From the NCBI GenBank assembly GCA_025531455.1, contig JAMYHL010000020.1:434001-498000 (forward strand): a DNA stretch of 64,000 bases, given 5' to 3'. The notes below the pieces were generated by a model. It saw only the letters and a program-made list of their open reading frames with translations, was not told the DNA's origin and did not search any database. A program made the position numbers and the translations under genes. Each line of letters begins with the position of its first letter. The first letter of the stretch is position 1. This stretch comes from Apiotrichum sp. Y4204 (Eukaryota; Basidiomycota; Tremellomycetes; Trichosporonales; Trichosporonaceae). Of the stretch, positions 44,890 through 56,621 are shown piece by piece.

Positions 44890-45446
44890 ACGTCATCAGT
44901 CTATCGGACATGATATTGTGATGCTGGCTGCGGTCACTACGCGCGCTACACAAATCTGGACTGCTCTACTTGTGTGCCCGCTGTTCGATTCAGGAGCTCA
45001 GGAGAAGCCGCAGAGCTGGTATATCAAGGAGGCCCTCAAGCTGGATGGCCAAGCCAGCCAGATCGGGAAGGTTAACGATAAAGGTTTGCAACACCCGGCA
45101 AGCCGCCAGGTTAGGAGCTGTAGGATTCAAGGGTCAAGGATAGCTTGGCCACAGATCCACAGATCCACAGAGCACTTGACACGCACGCCGAGGAAGCACG
45201 GATCGCCGGGCTGCGTGGCCGGTCTAGAGCCGGGCGGATCCAAGATGGTTAGACGGCCCGCTTGCTGTGAGGGTGTCTTTGACCCCTGAATTGGTCGGGA
45301 AAAAGAGGCCAGGCTTCTGATCTGCTGCGCTGAGGTCTTATTTATCCCTTAAGAATTGGGTTTGGTGCCTGACACCACCACCCCTGTGGTGGAGCGCCCG
45401 CGTCGGGTACACGAGCGGTGCGGGCGGAAAGCTTGGGTCCTCCCTG

Positions 45447-45484
45447 TTACTTTCTTTCCTTTTTTTTTCTTTTTTTTTTTTTTT
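45447..45484. repeat. Polypyrimidine / poly-T tract
   Basis: A 38-bp run of T with a few C, ending before TCGG. Possible effects are nucleosome exclusion or transcription termination; no feature is attached to it. Confidence 0.8.
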
Positions 45485-46548
45485 CGGTAGGCGGTTGAGG
45501 CGGTCTGGGTGGACAAGGTAGGAAGCTGGAAGGAACGTGGATATGCCAAAAAAAAACTTCCCTTGAACCCCTTTTCCTTAGCAGCTTGCCATTCCTGTTC
45601 AGCACCTCACTGCCTCGAGTCCTCCTGCCTGCGGTGCTGCGGTGGATCTGATCGTCTGGTACGGATTTGGAACACGACCATCCGGTACGCCAGTGGCCTG
45701 AATGCCTGGGCTCCTGAGCCCGTGGAGGGCATGGGGGGATGAAGGCCATGAAAGGCTTCTTGTGTGTCGGTCACAGCTGGGCGCCGCGGCGCCACCGAGT
45801 AACACGATTAGACACTCTCAACTTGGCCCAGCTCATAGCCTTTGTAAACCCACTGAACGAGCTCCCGGGACCAGGATTAAAAAAAAGGGAACCGACCTGT
45901 GTTAATGCCGCCCCTGTGCCCTCTGTTGAGGCGCTGCCCTTGTCTCTCCCTCTTCCAGTACCCAAGGCTCACAAGCAGAGGAGAGCACACTATGCACGCG
46001 ACAACCTGTTGCCCGAATTTGCCCAAACAGACACACAACACGCACGACGCGTACTGACGGTATGCAGGGGATTCTTCCCTATTCTGCCGTCTTCCTCTCC
46101 CCTCCCGGCTTCCTGGTAGCTTTGTCCCTCCGCTTCAGGACCCCCTTTTTTGGACCCAACACGGCAACACGGTCATCCACAGACCTTACAATCCCCCCCA
46201 TCCACCCTCTTTTCCCCCTTCTCTCTTCCCCGTCGACACCTTACTCTCGATTGTGTTCCTGTCCAGTGCTTTGATCATTCCACTCTCCCCACTCGCAACA
46301 CTCCTTTTTTCACCATCACTCCTTCTCTCATCTCCGTCCTCCTAACTCTCCTTCCTACCTCTTCTCCTCTCGCCGATATCGTCTGCGACGAACCGACTAC
46401 ATCCTTATCCTCCTCGTTCCGATCCACGCCTGCTGCGCTGCCACACTCGCTCTTTGTTTGTTGAACGCACTCTCTCTTTCTCCAACCGACACAATCGCCC
46501 ACCCGCGACCCACATTGCGTAGTTGAACGACCGCGACTCTCAACAACC

Positions 46549-48003
46549 ATGAAGTTCACCTTTGCCGCTCTCTCGCTCGCCTCCGTGGCTCTTGGTGCTT
46601 CGGTAAGTATCTCTGAAAGTGGCCACGTCCAGCCCGGGACCGAAATCGCGGCGTGGCGCTTGCCTGGGCATACGCGTACGCAACACAACGGGGAGTGGCG
46701 GCGGTGCTGCCAAGAAACGCCAGTGGAATCCGGTTGAACTACGCGCGCCGCATTCTACATCAGTCTGTCTCCACGACACGTTGCAATACATCGTGTATGA
46801 CCTTCTCTGGCTCAACGCACTGGCCAGACGACTGGGGATGCATGTGTTTGCATGCTTGCCCGTAGTCGTTATCTGCCTCACAACCAACTCTGTGGTCTGA
46901 GAGCGTCGGGATGCTTGGCGATGATGGGTCCGAGCACACCTAGGGCCCTGTTGTCTGTGGCTGAGGTTCACGTTGCTGCGAGCTCTCTGTTACGACACGC
47001 TCTCGCATATATTCACTGGTCCACGACCAGTGCAAATCCTGTGCCATTCTCCCGTTGTTCGCTGTGGTGCTATTTTGACTGAATTGCGCTGACCCATATA
47101 CAGCAGTCGGCCCTCGTCCCCTCGGGCATCAGCGCCGGTTGCACGACCTTCCTCCAGGAGCTCAACTCGGACGCCAACATCCAGGCTTGCATCAAGCCGC
47201 TGATCGCTGCCACCGAGTCCTTCTCGCCTACTTCGACCAACAAGCCTACCTCGGCTCAGGTCTCGTCGGTTCTCGACAAGGTCTGCGCTCAGGGCTCGGG
47301 CTGCAGCGAGAGCACGCTCCGCTCCTCTCTTACCAAGTTCCAGGCTGCGTGCGGCACTGAGCTTAGCCAGGGCAACAAGGATGTCCTCAACCTCTACGAC
47401 GTCCTTTACGTCACATACCCTCTCCAGCAGGCTGTCTGCTCCAAGCCCAACGAGAACAGCTACTGTGTTCTGACCATTGCCGCCGCGAACAAGGCCCAGG
47501 CCGCCCCCGGCAACAACAAGGTTCTCCTCGCTGGCGCCGGTGAGCCTTCCTTCCTGTCTCTCGCGAGTGCGAACCTGGTCTCGTTCCTCAAGCGCCAGTT
47601 TGAGGAGCGTGCGGTCCCCCAGGCCAACAACTTTGCCTCGATCGTCACTCCCAACGCCACTACCTACCAGTCGACCAACCTGCCCTTCCTCTTCCTCCAG
47701 CCTACGATGTCCAAGGACAAGCTCTGCACTCCCTGCACTGCCAAGGTCTTCACCGCGTACATCTCGTGGGAGTCCAAGCTTCCTTACAACGTCGCCGGTG
47801 GTCTCAACAAGTCGCCCATTCTCGGTGGCCAGACCAAGCTTTACTCGGCTATCAACTCGACCTGCGGCCCCGTCTTCACTGCCGGCATTGAGTCTGGTGC
47901 TGGTGTCGGCGCCGTCGCCCAGAACGGCGCCTTCCAGCGCGCTGGTGCGTCGGTTGCGGCAACTGTCGCTGCCGGCCTCTTTGTTCTTGCTTTCACTGTC
48001 TAA
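46549..48003 (+). CDS. Secreted GPI-anchored-type surface protein, function unknown
   Basis: Two exons, 46549-46602 and 47104-48003, giving 317 aa. Exon 1 encodes exactly the signal peptide ('MKFTFAALSLASVALGAS'). The mature part is Ser/Thr/Ala-rich with about eight cysteines in pairs ('AGCTTF', 'IQACIK', 'KVCAQGSGC', 'LCTPCTAK', 'NSTCGPVF'), likely disulfide-bonded, and several N-glycosylation sequons. The last ~22 residues are a hydrophobic tail ('VAATVAAGLFVLAFTV') after small residues, a typical GPI-attachment signal. It resembles a family of uncharacterised basidiomycete cell-surface proteins; I cannot name a function. The 501-nt intron directly after the signal peptide is several times longer than any other here. 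Its acceptor is a CAGCAG tandem, so a one-residue variation is possible. Confidence 0.85.
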
Positions 48004-50457
48004 GCCCGCCCGCTAGATGCAGGCCCTTAGTCTCTTCTCTTGTTGCCGGGGCATTGGCTCTGTATCTTACAATCCCATCCCTCCCTCACGGACTGTTTAT
48101 ATATGGGATGCCCCGTCTCCCCTTTTTCCTATTTTTCTTTTCGCTCTATACCCTTTTTGGCGTTGTTTTGGTATGAATATGCCTATAACTAGTATAACGA
48201 CTTCTTGGTAGTGCCTTTTTGATGACGACGCGGATGTGACCAGGAGTAGCGGATGGATGGGTGGCAGATCGGGACGAAGGGACTCGACGGAGGCCAAGCC
48301 AGAGCGTTGGCCACGACGTTGACTGCTTTCCACCAGCTCCACTCTCCGAGAAGACTTTGCTCAAGCTTCTGGTCATCTAGAGGGTGGACCCCGTGACTCA
48401 GAAATTGTGTGCCCCAGATACCCGCTTCGGGTTCGGAGTCCTGGTGCTGGTGGCCCATGGCGCTTGGACCGTCTCCGCGCTTCTCGAGTCGCAAACGACA
48501 TCGACGAGGCTTCTGTCTGTCAGCTGTCGGAGCTGTCACGCTTCATGGAGGGCCGGCAGTCAGTGCATTGGTGATAGGGCGCGTGGAACCACTTGGTGTG
48601 TAGAATCCCCACACCCCACGATCTGTGATCGAATGATCGGAAATAGGTGCGATCGCGTCTGCGCAGCTGCATGCGCAGTAACGCGCGTCGCGTCGTGCCG
48701 TGGCGCCCCTCGGCGCCTGGGCAACCCGCGCAGGGACACTCACGGTATTCCGTCGCCCTGGCTGTGCGGCTCCACCCCACAGCCCTATCACACCCTACAT
48801 TTGTCTAGCACCACGTCTCTCGCAGTGCCAGATCATTCATGGCGGCGTCCAAGTCTAACAGCGCATGATCAGCATACACTTGCAGACATTTGTGTAAAAA
48901 TTATGGGAATGTGTCTGTCCTGAATGAGTGACTAGCTCGATGTGAGACGTTGCGCTCTCTGTACATCATAGCCTTGGAGTTTCAATTGTCTGCGATCCGT
49001 CCAGAGTCTTGTCACCGGTACCGGTGGCCAGGAGGGCCCGAGCCATCGGTGGCCTCCAGGACATGGTCGCCGCCTGTGGGTACCTTTCTTGGAGCGCATC
49101 ATGGCCCAATGCGACGCGAACGCCTCTAAGATATGGCGATAGTCGTGCCCTCGACATCCGAGAAGAGGTCGATTCTGCCGACGCCGCATGCACCAATGTT
49201 CCTAGGCAACAGCGTCGGAAGTGGCGAGTATCTTTAGTCAGTGTCGAGGCAGGAAAAGGAGCCACTAAGATGGGGCGGGGAGATGAGAGAGGAGAACCAT
49301 GTTATATGGATCGCAGCTGCCAGAGGTGAGCCACGAGAGCACCTTTCGTCACGTTTCCTGTAACTCTGGCAGTCGTGATTGAAACGTCAGAATATCCAGC
49401 AGGTCGGATCTACTCTTCTCCAAGGAAACTGGTGGTCACAGTGGTCATAACGCAACGCCATGGCGCCTCTGTAAAAGAGGTCGCTATCAGATCATCAACC
49501 GAGCGGTTTGAGCCTTACGAACCGTTGAGTCCGTGACACTGGCGTCAAAACTGACAAGGAATAGTGAATGTCAAGACCAAGCGTCATTTCGTCGCCATGA
49601 GGTCTCTTCTGTTCATCAAGAGCGTATAGATACTTGCTCTGCGACTTTAAATGACATTTGGGGAACGTAACGCCGTCCTTCTGTCGGTTGCCCTGCTGCG
49701 CAGCTGGCCGTCCTGGTGCACGGTCCGTTCGTCCAGTTGTTCCCGCTCGTGTCACCATTGTGGGGACTGGACTCGGTATTGACGCCGTTGTGTCTCGTTT
49801 GGGCCTCCGTCTTCAACAGTCTTGACTGCTGTAGCCGGAGTCAAACCCACGTTTCCGTCTGACAATGGGCGCTGCGGTATCCCGCTCCCGCATGAGGCTG
49901 TCGTGTAAGTCTGTCAGTGTCAACATGTTGAGCGGTCTAGGTTAATTCGGCGTGAACGGTTCTACAGACTGGAGACGTTATCATCCCGTTAGACATTCCC
50001 CGGCCGAAGTCTACCGCGTTTACCATGCTCATCTCCTCCGGTCGATAGTTGTCATCTCAAGGGATGGGTGCCTCAGTTCGACGCTCGTCTTGACATGCTT
50101 GTCGCTATTGCAGAACCAAATGTTGAATATGTGTAGGTCGGAGATCGACTTCAGAGCAGTTGTGCATACACCCAATCTTCGCGCCCTTTAAGTATTAAGC
50201 TTCGTGCGGTAATCGGTAATCGGGTGATCAGACTCGACGACAGCAAAAGTGGAGGGCCCTGACCACACCCCACAGGGCAACCACCAAGTGCTCCGCAATT
50301 TCCACAACCTCCTTCCCACTTCTACTTCATCACCATTCGTACCATTCCGCGCTCTCTGTACTTCCTCGGCGCGCTCGTCCTCGCCGCCCTTCTGTGGATC
50401 TATCCGCGCTCGCATTCAGCCCCCTCCCAGACCGTTCTTCAAAACACTCCAGCAGAC
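48004..50457. other. Intergenic region between the GPI-type and thioesterase genes
   Basis: 2.45 kb. Open frames (for example 48384-48923, +) lack domains. Near 50100-50440 the sequence becomes a C/T-rich leader for the thioesterase gene. Nothing else is recognised. Confidence 0.45.
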
Positions 50458-51355
50458 ATGGGCGCGCCCCTCAAGCACCTCAAGGTGCTCCCCAAGGACG
50501 CGCACACCGCCACCGTCATCTTCCTCCACGTGAGTCTGGAGTTCGGGCAGTACTGACGGCAGGGACTCGGCGACAGCGGTATGTCTGGCGCGTACTGTGG
50601 GAGTGTATGCTGACAGCGGTCGAACCGTTTATATACCATCCCTTGCCCAAACTATGACTGGACCCATCCGCGTACTTGACGCTCGCACTCACAGGCCACG
50701 GCTGGCTCCCCGTCGCGAAGATGCTGTGGGCGTCTCTCCCGAACGTCAAGTGGATTCTGCCGCACGCGCCTACCATCCCGATCACGGTGAACGGTGGTAT
50801 GCGGATGCCGGGCTGGTTCGACGTGATCACCTTTGACCGGAGCACGTCGCCGCGCCCCGAGGACGAGGCAGGCATCCTCGCGGCGGTCGACGCGGTCGAC
50901 AAGCTCATCCAGGCCGAGGTCGACGCCGGGATTCCCGAGAACCGCATTGTTCTTGGCGGATTCAGCCAGGGCGGTGCTATCGCTGCGCTCAGCATGCTCG
51001 CCAAGAACCGGAACCTTGCGGGATACGTGTCGCTCTCTACCTGGGTGCCCATCGCGCACAAGCTCGACGGCCTCGTTCGCCCCACCGCCAAGGACCAGGC
51101 GCTCTTCTGGGGCCACGGCCGCGACGACGAGATTGTGCCGTACGAATGTGAGTGGCCGGCGTGCAAGTAGAGCTCACCGCAGACGGCATGCAGTCGATCG
51201 AGCAGCTCAAGAAGCTTGGTCTCCCGCTCCTGTCCCCCGGCGAGATCTTCGCTCGCCCCGGCCTCCGCCTCGAGTCGTACCCCGGCATGGGCCACAGCTC
51301 GTGCCCCGAGGAGCTCGCCCACCTCCAGCAGTGGCTTGCCGCTGCCCTCAAGTAG
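50458..51355 (+). CDS. Acyl-protein thioesterase 1 (alpha/beta hydrolase)
   Basis: Four exons: 50458-50529, 50563-50578, 50695-51147, 51183-51355, giving 237 aa, the family's normal size. APT1 removes palmitate from cytosolic faces of membrane proteins such as Ras and G-alpha. The oxyanion region 'VIFLHGLGDSGHGW' is rebuilt only if the 16-nt exon 2 (coding GLGDS plus one base) is included. The nucleophile elbow is 'LGGFSQGG' (Ser120), the acid is in 'GHGRDDEIVPYE' (Asp174 or its neighbour) and the histidine in 'YPGMGHSSCPEEL' (His218). There is no signal peptide or transmembrane helix; the N-terminal Met-Gly could accept myristate, but the context 'MGAPLKHLK' is not a clear site. It converges on LEA1 (275 bp between stops). 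Confidence 0.92.
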
Positions 51356-51630
51356 AGGTCTCCATCTGCAGTAGAACATATTGATGACAAGTCGTTTCCG
51401 TGCACCTTGCTCCAGGTGACTGCACCCATCCAGAATCCACCCCGATCATCCTCTCACTGGGCCCCGGCCACGATGCAACTGATATCATGTCGCAGTCTAC
51501 GTCGTCATAGTGTCTACATACCACCCATGCCAGAGAGACACACAGTGGCCTTGGTGTGGTGTCCCATACTGCCCTCTGGAATCTATCGTCCTCAGGCTTC
51601 TCCAGCCTGCTTTCTCCTCCCCTCACTGCT

Positions 51631-52638
51631 CTAAGCCGCAATTGCCTCGCCCTCAGGTATCAGCCCGTCGGCGAGCATGCGCTCCAGCTTGCGCACCTCC
51701 TCGGCCGTCTGCGCCTTGGTGAGCGCGGCAAGCACGCGGCGCTTCTCGTCCGGCGTCATCAAGCGACCCTTCCCGCCTGCGGCAGCAGCAGCACGCGCCT
51801 TTCCGGAAAGCGCGGTGCCCAGTCCTGCTGTCTGCGTGGAGAGCTTGTTGGCGAGCTCGTTTGGCCGCCCCGTCTCCGCATCCGTGAAGAGCTCACGCGC
51901 CGCTTCCCGCTCCGCGTCCTTGACGCGCTCAAAATCCAGGGTGTGCAACTGCCCCTTCCCGACCTTCCAAATGACGAATTCTCGATAGTGCTTCTGCTCC
52001 GTGACGGGGTTACCGCGAAGGACGAGATGCCGCAAGTGTGCGAGTTCGCCAAGGGGAACAAGTGCTGCCAGCGAGGCGATGGCATTGTCAGTGAGCACTA
52101 ATGTGACGAGATTCGGAATCTGGGGTCAGTACTAGTAAGCTCGCTGGACGCGTACGCTTGCTGGCAAGGACGGGCTAATCGACGAGATCTGGTTCTTTGC
52201 GGCGTGAATCACTGACAACCGCGGTGCTAGATATTAGCACGGGATCGCACAGTCCGAACGCACCCAGCGGAATGTTCCCCAGAACGGTGATCGAGTTGTC
52301 CGTCACGTTCAGCACATCATAGGTCCCCTGATGCGACGCGAGGTTCTCGATAACGGGGATGGCAAGTCCTAGAAGAGTTAGACGGAATGCCAGTGGCCCT
52401 ATGTCAAACAATGTACGCACCTCGCAAATCGAGTTCACGTTCCTTCAGAGGGTTAAGATGCTGTCGGTTAGTACCCGGACGTTTGAGAGAAGGAAGGCGG
52501 TCGCGTGCAGGCCACTGCCGGTTCCATCCATGCAGTACGAACCGATGCTGTCTTTGAGACAAACTGTGGGTCAGCAAACTTGTTGATGGCAATCTGCAGC
52601 GCGAAGCGCATGTCACTTACTTCCGGAGTGAGCCTCAT
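51631..52638 (-). CDS. LEA1: U2 small nuclear ribonucleoprotein A' (leucine-rich repeats)
   Basis: Six exons (minus): 52638-52621, 52563-52543, 52460-52421, 52368-52264, 52226-52156, 52119-51631, giving 247 aa. U2A' binds U2B'' and stem-loop IV of U2 snRNA. Splicing restores the family blocks 'MRLTPEFVSKTASHLNPL', 'KERELDLRGLAIPVIENL', 'DVLNVTDNSITVLGNIPL', 'NLVTLVLTDNAIASL' and the LRR cap 'LRGNPVTEQKHYREFVIWKV' followed by 'LHTLDFERVKDAERE'. The C-terminal ~100 residues are a charged, Ala-rich helical tail. The first two exons are just 18 and 21 nt; intron 2 has a textbook TACTAAC branch point but a GTTCGT donor. The family function and the pairing with PRP8 in this window (both spliceosomal) are independent of each other. 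Confidence 0.93.
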
Positions 52639-53974
52639 GATGCCTTCACACGCGTCGTGATCTAGATGTAGACCGTGAGGATATTAGTCTGCGCACACGT
52701 AGATTGACTGTGCCCGTGCGTCGTGTAATATACAGCTGTAGCCAGTGTGTGTGTGTCTACTTTTACAAGCGTTGCTGGTTGTTGTTGTTGTGTCGTGTGC
52801 GAGAACGAGCTCGATGTGCTTGCTGTTTGTTGTTGGATGGAAATTGTTGTTTCTGGTGGACGAGATGATGCTCGACATGATGATGAACGGCCCTGCCATA
52901 AAAGGAGCAGCCAAAAAGTGCCAACCTTGGTATCGCCGATATCTCCAGGCTGAGCACTCATTGTACTCACCCATGCCGGCAATGCCTAACTGTAATTGAC
53001 CAAGGGCAAGGGGAAGTGCTCTCAGCGGGTGATTTCATCTGGTTGTATTGGCGTTTGATATCAGCTGAGCCTCATTAGAAACGGAATCAGATTATATATA
53101 AAGACGGTAAATAGCTAAATAGCCTGCGCCAGCCTGTGCCTGGCGGTTGGGTGTTCGCGTGTTCGTCCGGTATCGTCTCATATCCGTGTCGCGGCCTGTG
53201 GCTAGTGCCAACGTTATCGTGCTCGTCTGCCTTGCCGCCTCGAGGGCCCCTGGCTAATGCGCCCCGGCCGCGTCCCCGTTCCCCGTCTCACTCCCTAGCC
53301 TGTCCTGCCCTGTTGCACCTCCTGCACCTTGCGCTGCCAACACCCCACTCCACTATAATCCTCCCCCCTGCCTGGGGTAAAGTGTGTTTCAAGAGCAGCC
53401 TCGCCAGCGCCGCGCGCCCCCGAGACTCTCCCCGTCCAGCTTTCCCCCTCCTTCAGTTGATGTGCTGGCAAGGGGGAGAAGCCAGCCAGTCAGCATACCA
53501 GCCCTGGCAGAGTGCGATGTACGCGTACGTGACCCTGCGAGCTCCCTTTTGCCTCGTTCGAGGCCATCTCCACCTGTAGAAAGAAGCACACTACTTTTGC
53601 TGGCATTCGCAGAGCCTCCCTTCCCGCGCAGCCACCACACCCACGCACCCCCCGCCCAGCCTGGCCACCTGGACACCTTCCCACCTAGCTCCTAGCTCCT
53701 AGCCCCCGCGCCAGCCCACACGTCTCACAGCCTGCCTACTCCAACCAACCTTTGCTGTGCGTCGTGTCCTCGTGTCCGCTCGTCGTCCATCATCCTCTCC
53801 TCGTCCTCTCACACCACCCAACGCTCTGCACTGGCTCTCTCTCCCTCTCTTTTCCAACACACCACACATACACACACACGCACACTCCCTCCCTTCGCCC
53901 TTTCCTTTTCTCTTTCTCCCCTACATCCATTCCTTCACCTTCTCTAATTCGTTTCCCTTCCCTAAATCGCCCTC
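52639..53974. promoter_or_regulatory. Divergent upstream region of LEA1 and CDC3
   Basis: 1.34 kb. The CDC3 side (about 53250-53970) is a long C/T-rich stretch with a CA-rich run near 53866-53886, probably core promoter and 5' UTR. Open frames here are composition artefacts. Confidence 0.5.
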
Positions 53975-55900
53975 ATGGCCGACAACTACTACGAGCCGAC
54001 CAACGGCGTTGCCGACTCGGTCGACGGCGGCGACAACGGATACGGCATGGAGGAGAACGGCGCACACCACGCTGACATGAGCTCATCGGCTCCTGTCCCC
54101 GCTCCCTCGGCTTCCCCCAACGGCCACAACGGTACCGCCCTCCCCACTCTCGTTCGCAAAACCCTCGCATCTTGGGTCGGCTTCTCCAACCTCCCCAACC
54201 AGGTCCACCGCCGCAGTGTCAGGTGAGGATGACTTTTGCTCGTCATGAAGGACGCGTCGCAGGCGCGCGCACGTTGGGACCTCTCAGGACCTTCGCTGAA
54301 AGTTGTATGGAAGAACATCCCACTTGTCGCGTGTCCTGAGACGCGTCGTGCCCTCCATGCACACTGAATCTTGCGTGTTGTCAATGCATCGCGTTTACTG
54401 ACAATTTCCCAGGCGCGGATTCCAGTTTGTTGCGATGGTTGTAGGTAAGTGTCCGCGGGGAGGGAACAGCGTGGAACGACCGGAAGTGGGGCCCGTGCTG
54501 ACTTTGGCGCAGGCGAGTCTGGTCTCGGCAAGTCGACCCTTATCAACACTCTTTTCGAGACCAAGCTTTACGAGCCCAAGATCATTCCCGAGCCTGGAAC
54601 TGACCGCGGCAAGACCGTTGCCATTGAGAGCATCAGCGCCGGTGAGTGGACAGCAAGATGACAGGTGGACATCGGGAGACTAGAGTTGCCGTGTCTCGCC
54701 TTCCCTCTCCCTTGTGGCACCTGGCGGCGCGCCATGGCCTCACTCTGGGGCTGGTCCTAGCGTTCATCAGGGTGCGAAACGCTGCTGACACCGAACAGAC
54801 ATTGAGGAGAACGGCGTCCGTCTTAAGCTCACCGTCGTCGACACCCCGGGCTTTGGTGACTTTGTCAACAATGACGAATGCTGGAAGCCCATTCTTGACA
54901 ACATCGAGGCCCGTTATGACGCGTACCTTGAGCAGGAGAACCGCGTCAACCGTCTCAAGATGATTGACAACCGTGTTCATGCCTGCATTTACTTCATCCA
55001 GCCGACTGGCCACGCGTGAGTACGAGTGCTCCTGTGTTCTACATTTCTCAAGCTAATGCATTCCTCAGCCTCAAGCCTATTGACATCGAGTTCATGAAGC
55101 GCTTGCACACCAAGGTCAACCTCATCCCGGTGATCGCCAAGGCGGACACCCTCACCGAGGAGGAGGTCGGCCTCTTCAAGCAGCGCGTGCTTAGCGACAT
55201 TGCACACCACAACATCAACATCTTCACGCCCCCTTCTTACGACCGCGATGACGAGGAGACGCAGCAGGAGAACAACGAGATCATTGTGAGTTGCAGGGAA
55301 GGCCTCAAAGCTAACATCCAGAACAAGATCCCCTTCGCTGTTGTCGGCTCTGACCAGATTGTCCATGCTCCCGACGGCCGTTCTGTTCGTGGCCGTGCGT
55401 ACCCGTGGGGTGTCATCGAGGTCGACAACGAGCAGCACTGCGATTTCGTCAAGCTTCGCCAGATGCTTGTCCGCACTCACATGGAGGAGCTCCGCGAGAA
55501 CACCAATGACGTTCTCTACGAGGACTACCGGACAGAGAAGCTTCGCGGTATGGGTGTTACACAGGACGAGAGCGTTTTCAAGGAGACCAAGTAAGATCGT
55601 GAATGCGTAGTAACTGCTGACATTAGCCCCGCCGCCAAGCAGGCTGAGGAGCGCTCCATGCACGAAGCCAAGCTCGCCAAGATGGAGGCCGAGATGAAGA
55701 TGGTCTTCCAGCAGAAGGTGCAGGAGAAGGAGCAGAAGCTCAAGCAGTCCGAGGAGGAGCTGTACGCTCGTCACCGCGAAATGAAGGAGGCTCTTGAGAA
55801 GCAGCGCTTGGAACTCGAGGACAAGAAGCGACGCGTTGAGAGCGGCCGTCCTCTTACTCCTGAGAAGGGCTCGAAAAAGCGGTTCGGTCTCGGCAAGTAA
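53975..55900 (+). CDS. CDC3: Septin, Cdc3/AspB type
   Basis: Seven exons: 53975-54222, 54413-54444, 54513-54641, 54799-55015, 55069-55285, 55322-55590, 55627-55900, giving 461 aa. Septins polymerise into GTP-binding filaments at the bud neck. A ~65-residue low-complexity N-terminus precedes the polybasic 'VHRRSVRRGFQF'. The GTPase motifs are G1 '[10 protein letters not shown]', G3 'DTPGFGD' and G4 'AKAD', with the septin unique element '[21 protein letters not shown]'. The last ~90 residues form a coiled coil rich in Lys/Glu/Gln, ending in a basic 'KKRFGLGK'. '[16 protein letters not shown]' and '[13 protein letters not shown]' fit the Cdc3 subgroup better than Cdc10/11/12. The 36-nt intron 55286-55321 is in frame and stop-free, so retention would add 12 residues between 'NEII' and 'NK'. 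The 5' leader is strongly pyrimidine-rich. Confidence 0.93.
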
Positions 55901-56621
55901 ACAGCACCGCCTCGTTGTCTCTGTTGTTCGGAGACCGCAATTGTGGATCTAGACACGACTTGGTGCGGTCATCACTTGATTCCTTTCGTCGTTTGCTTCC
56001 CTCTAGTTACTCCTCTCCTCGGCTCGCTCTTCTCCCCTATTTTGAACCTTTCCCTTGCGCGGATTATTGTGGCCTATTGCAGTTCTAGCCCTCCGCCCAA
56101 TCCGTTAGCCGTTCTTCTCTTTCTTTACCGTACACCATTGTATACCCCGGGCCCCTGCGACCACCCACTCGCGCTTAACGACCCTAACTCCTCTACTATG
56201 AGCTTATCCAGCGTGCTGGCCGAAATGCATATATGATGATTGACCGTGGTAGCCAACTCGGCAACCTCCATTGTGGCATTGTTTTTGCACGATTTCGGAG
56301 TGCATTCGTGTGCCCCGGCATATCTCGACATCTCTCGTTAACAGCGATTCCCACACGCCACATGGTTTGAAAAGGCATCGAAGCATCAACAGCGAGCATG
56401 TGTGAGGACCTGACATGCCTTCAGAATTTCCAGTTCACTTCTCGTGGTGAAGAATGCTCCCTGCATAATTACCATCCAATGCTACAAACATGCTATCTAC
56501 ATTGCTGTTCAGGACAGGCCCTGTGCAGCCCTCTGTGCCTACGCCTGCACGCCTGTGAACTCCCGATTGGTGCTGTACATTCGAGTCTACTACTCCCGAT
56601 TGGTGCTGTTCATTCCCTGGT
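55901..56621. terminator. Convergent 3' region (CDC3 / BRF1)
   Basis: 721 bp between facing stop codons. Pyrimidine-rich after the CDC3 stop. No coding signal; short imperfect repeats of CTCCCGATTGGTGCTG occur near 56560-56610. Confidence 0.4.

Larger units (their letters stand above)
43632..46548. other. Long intergenic region before the GPI-type protein gene
   Basis: 2.9 kb. It contains small direct repeats (ACCCAGT x3 at 44869-44889; CATGGCCTAGC-type near 43971-44001), a polypyrimidine/poly-T tract at about 45447-45484, and from about 46080 a long pyrimidine-rich leader feeding the gene at 46549. The 233-codon open frame at 44588-45289 has no domain and a random-looking composition. No gene is called. 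Confidence 0.5.

Noticed and set aside
44588..45289. 233-codon plus-strand frame before the GPI-type gene
   Set aside because: It includes simple repeats, lacks host-like codon use and matches no family.
52662..52982. 107-codon minus-strand frame upstream of LEA1
   Set aside because: It reads a CA/GT-repeat-containing leader; the LEA1 start at 52638 alone gives the conserved LTPE N-terminus.
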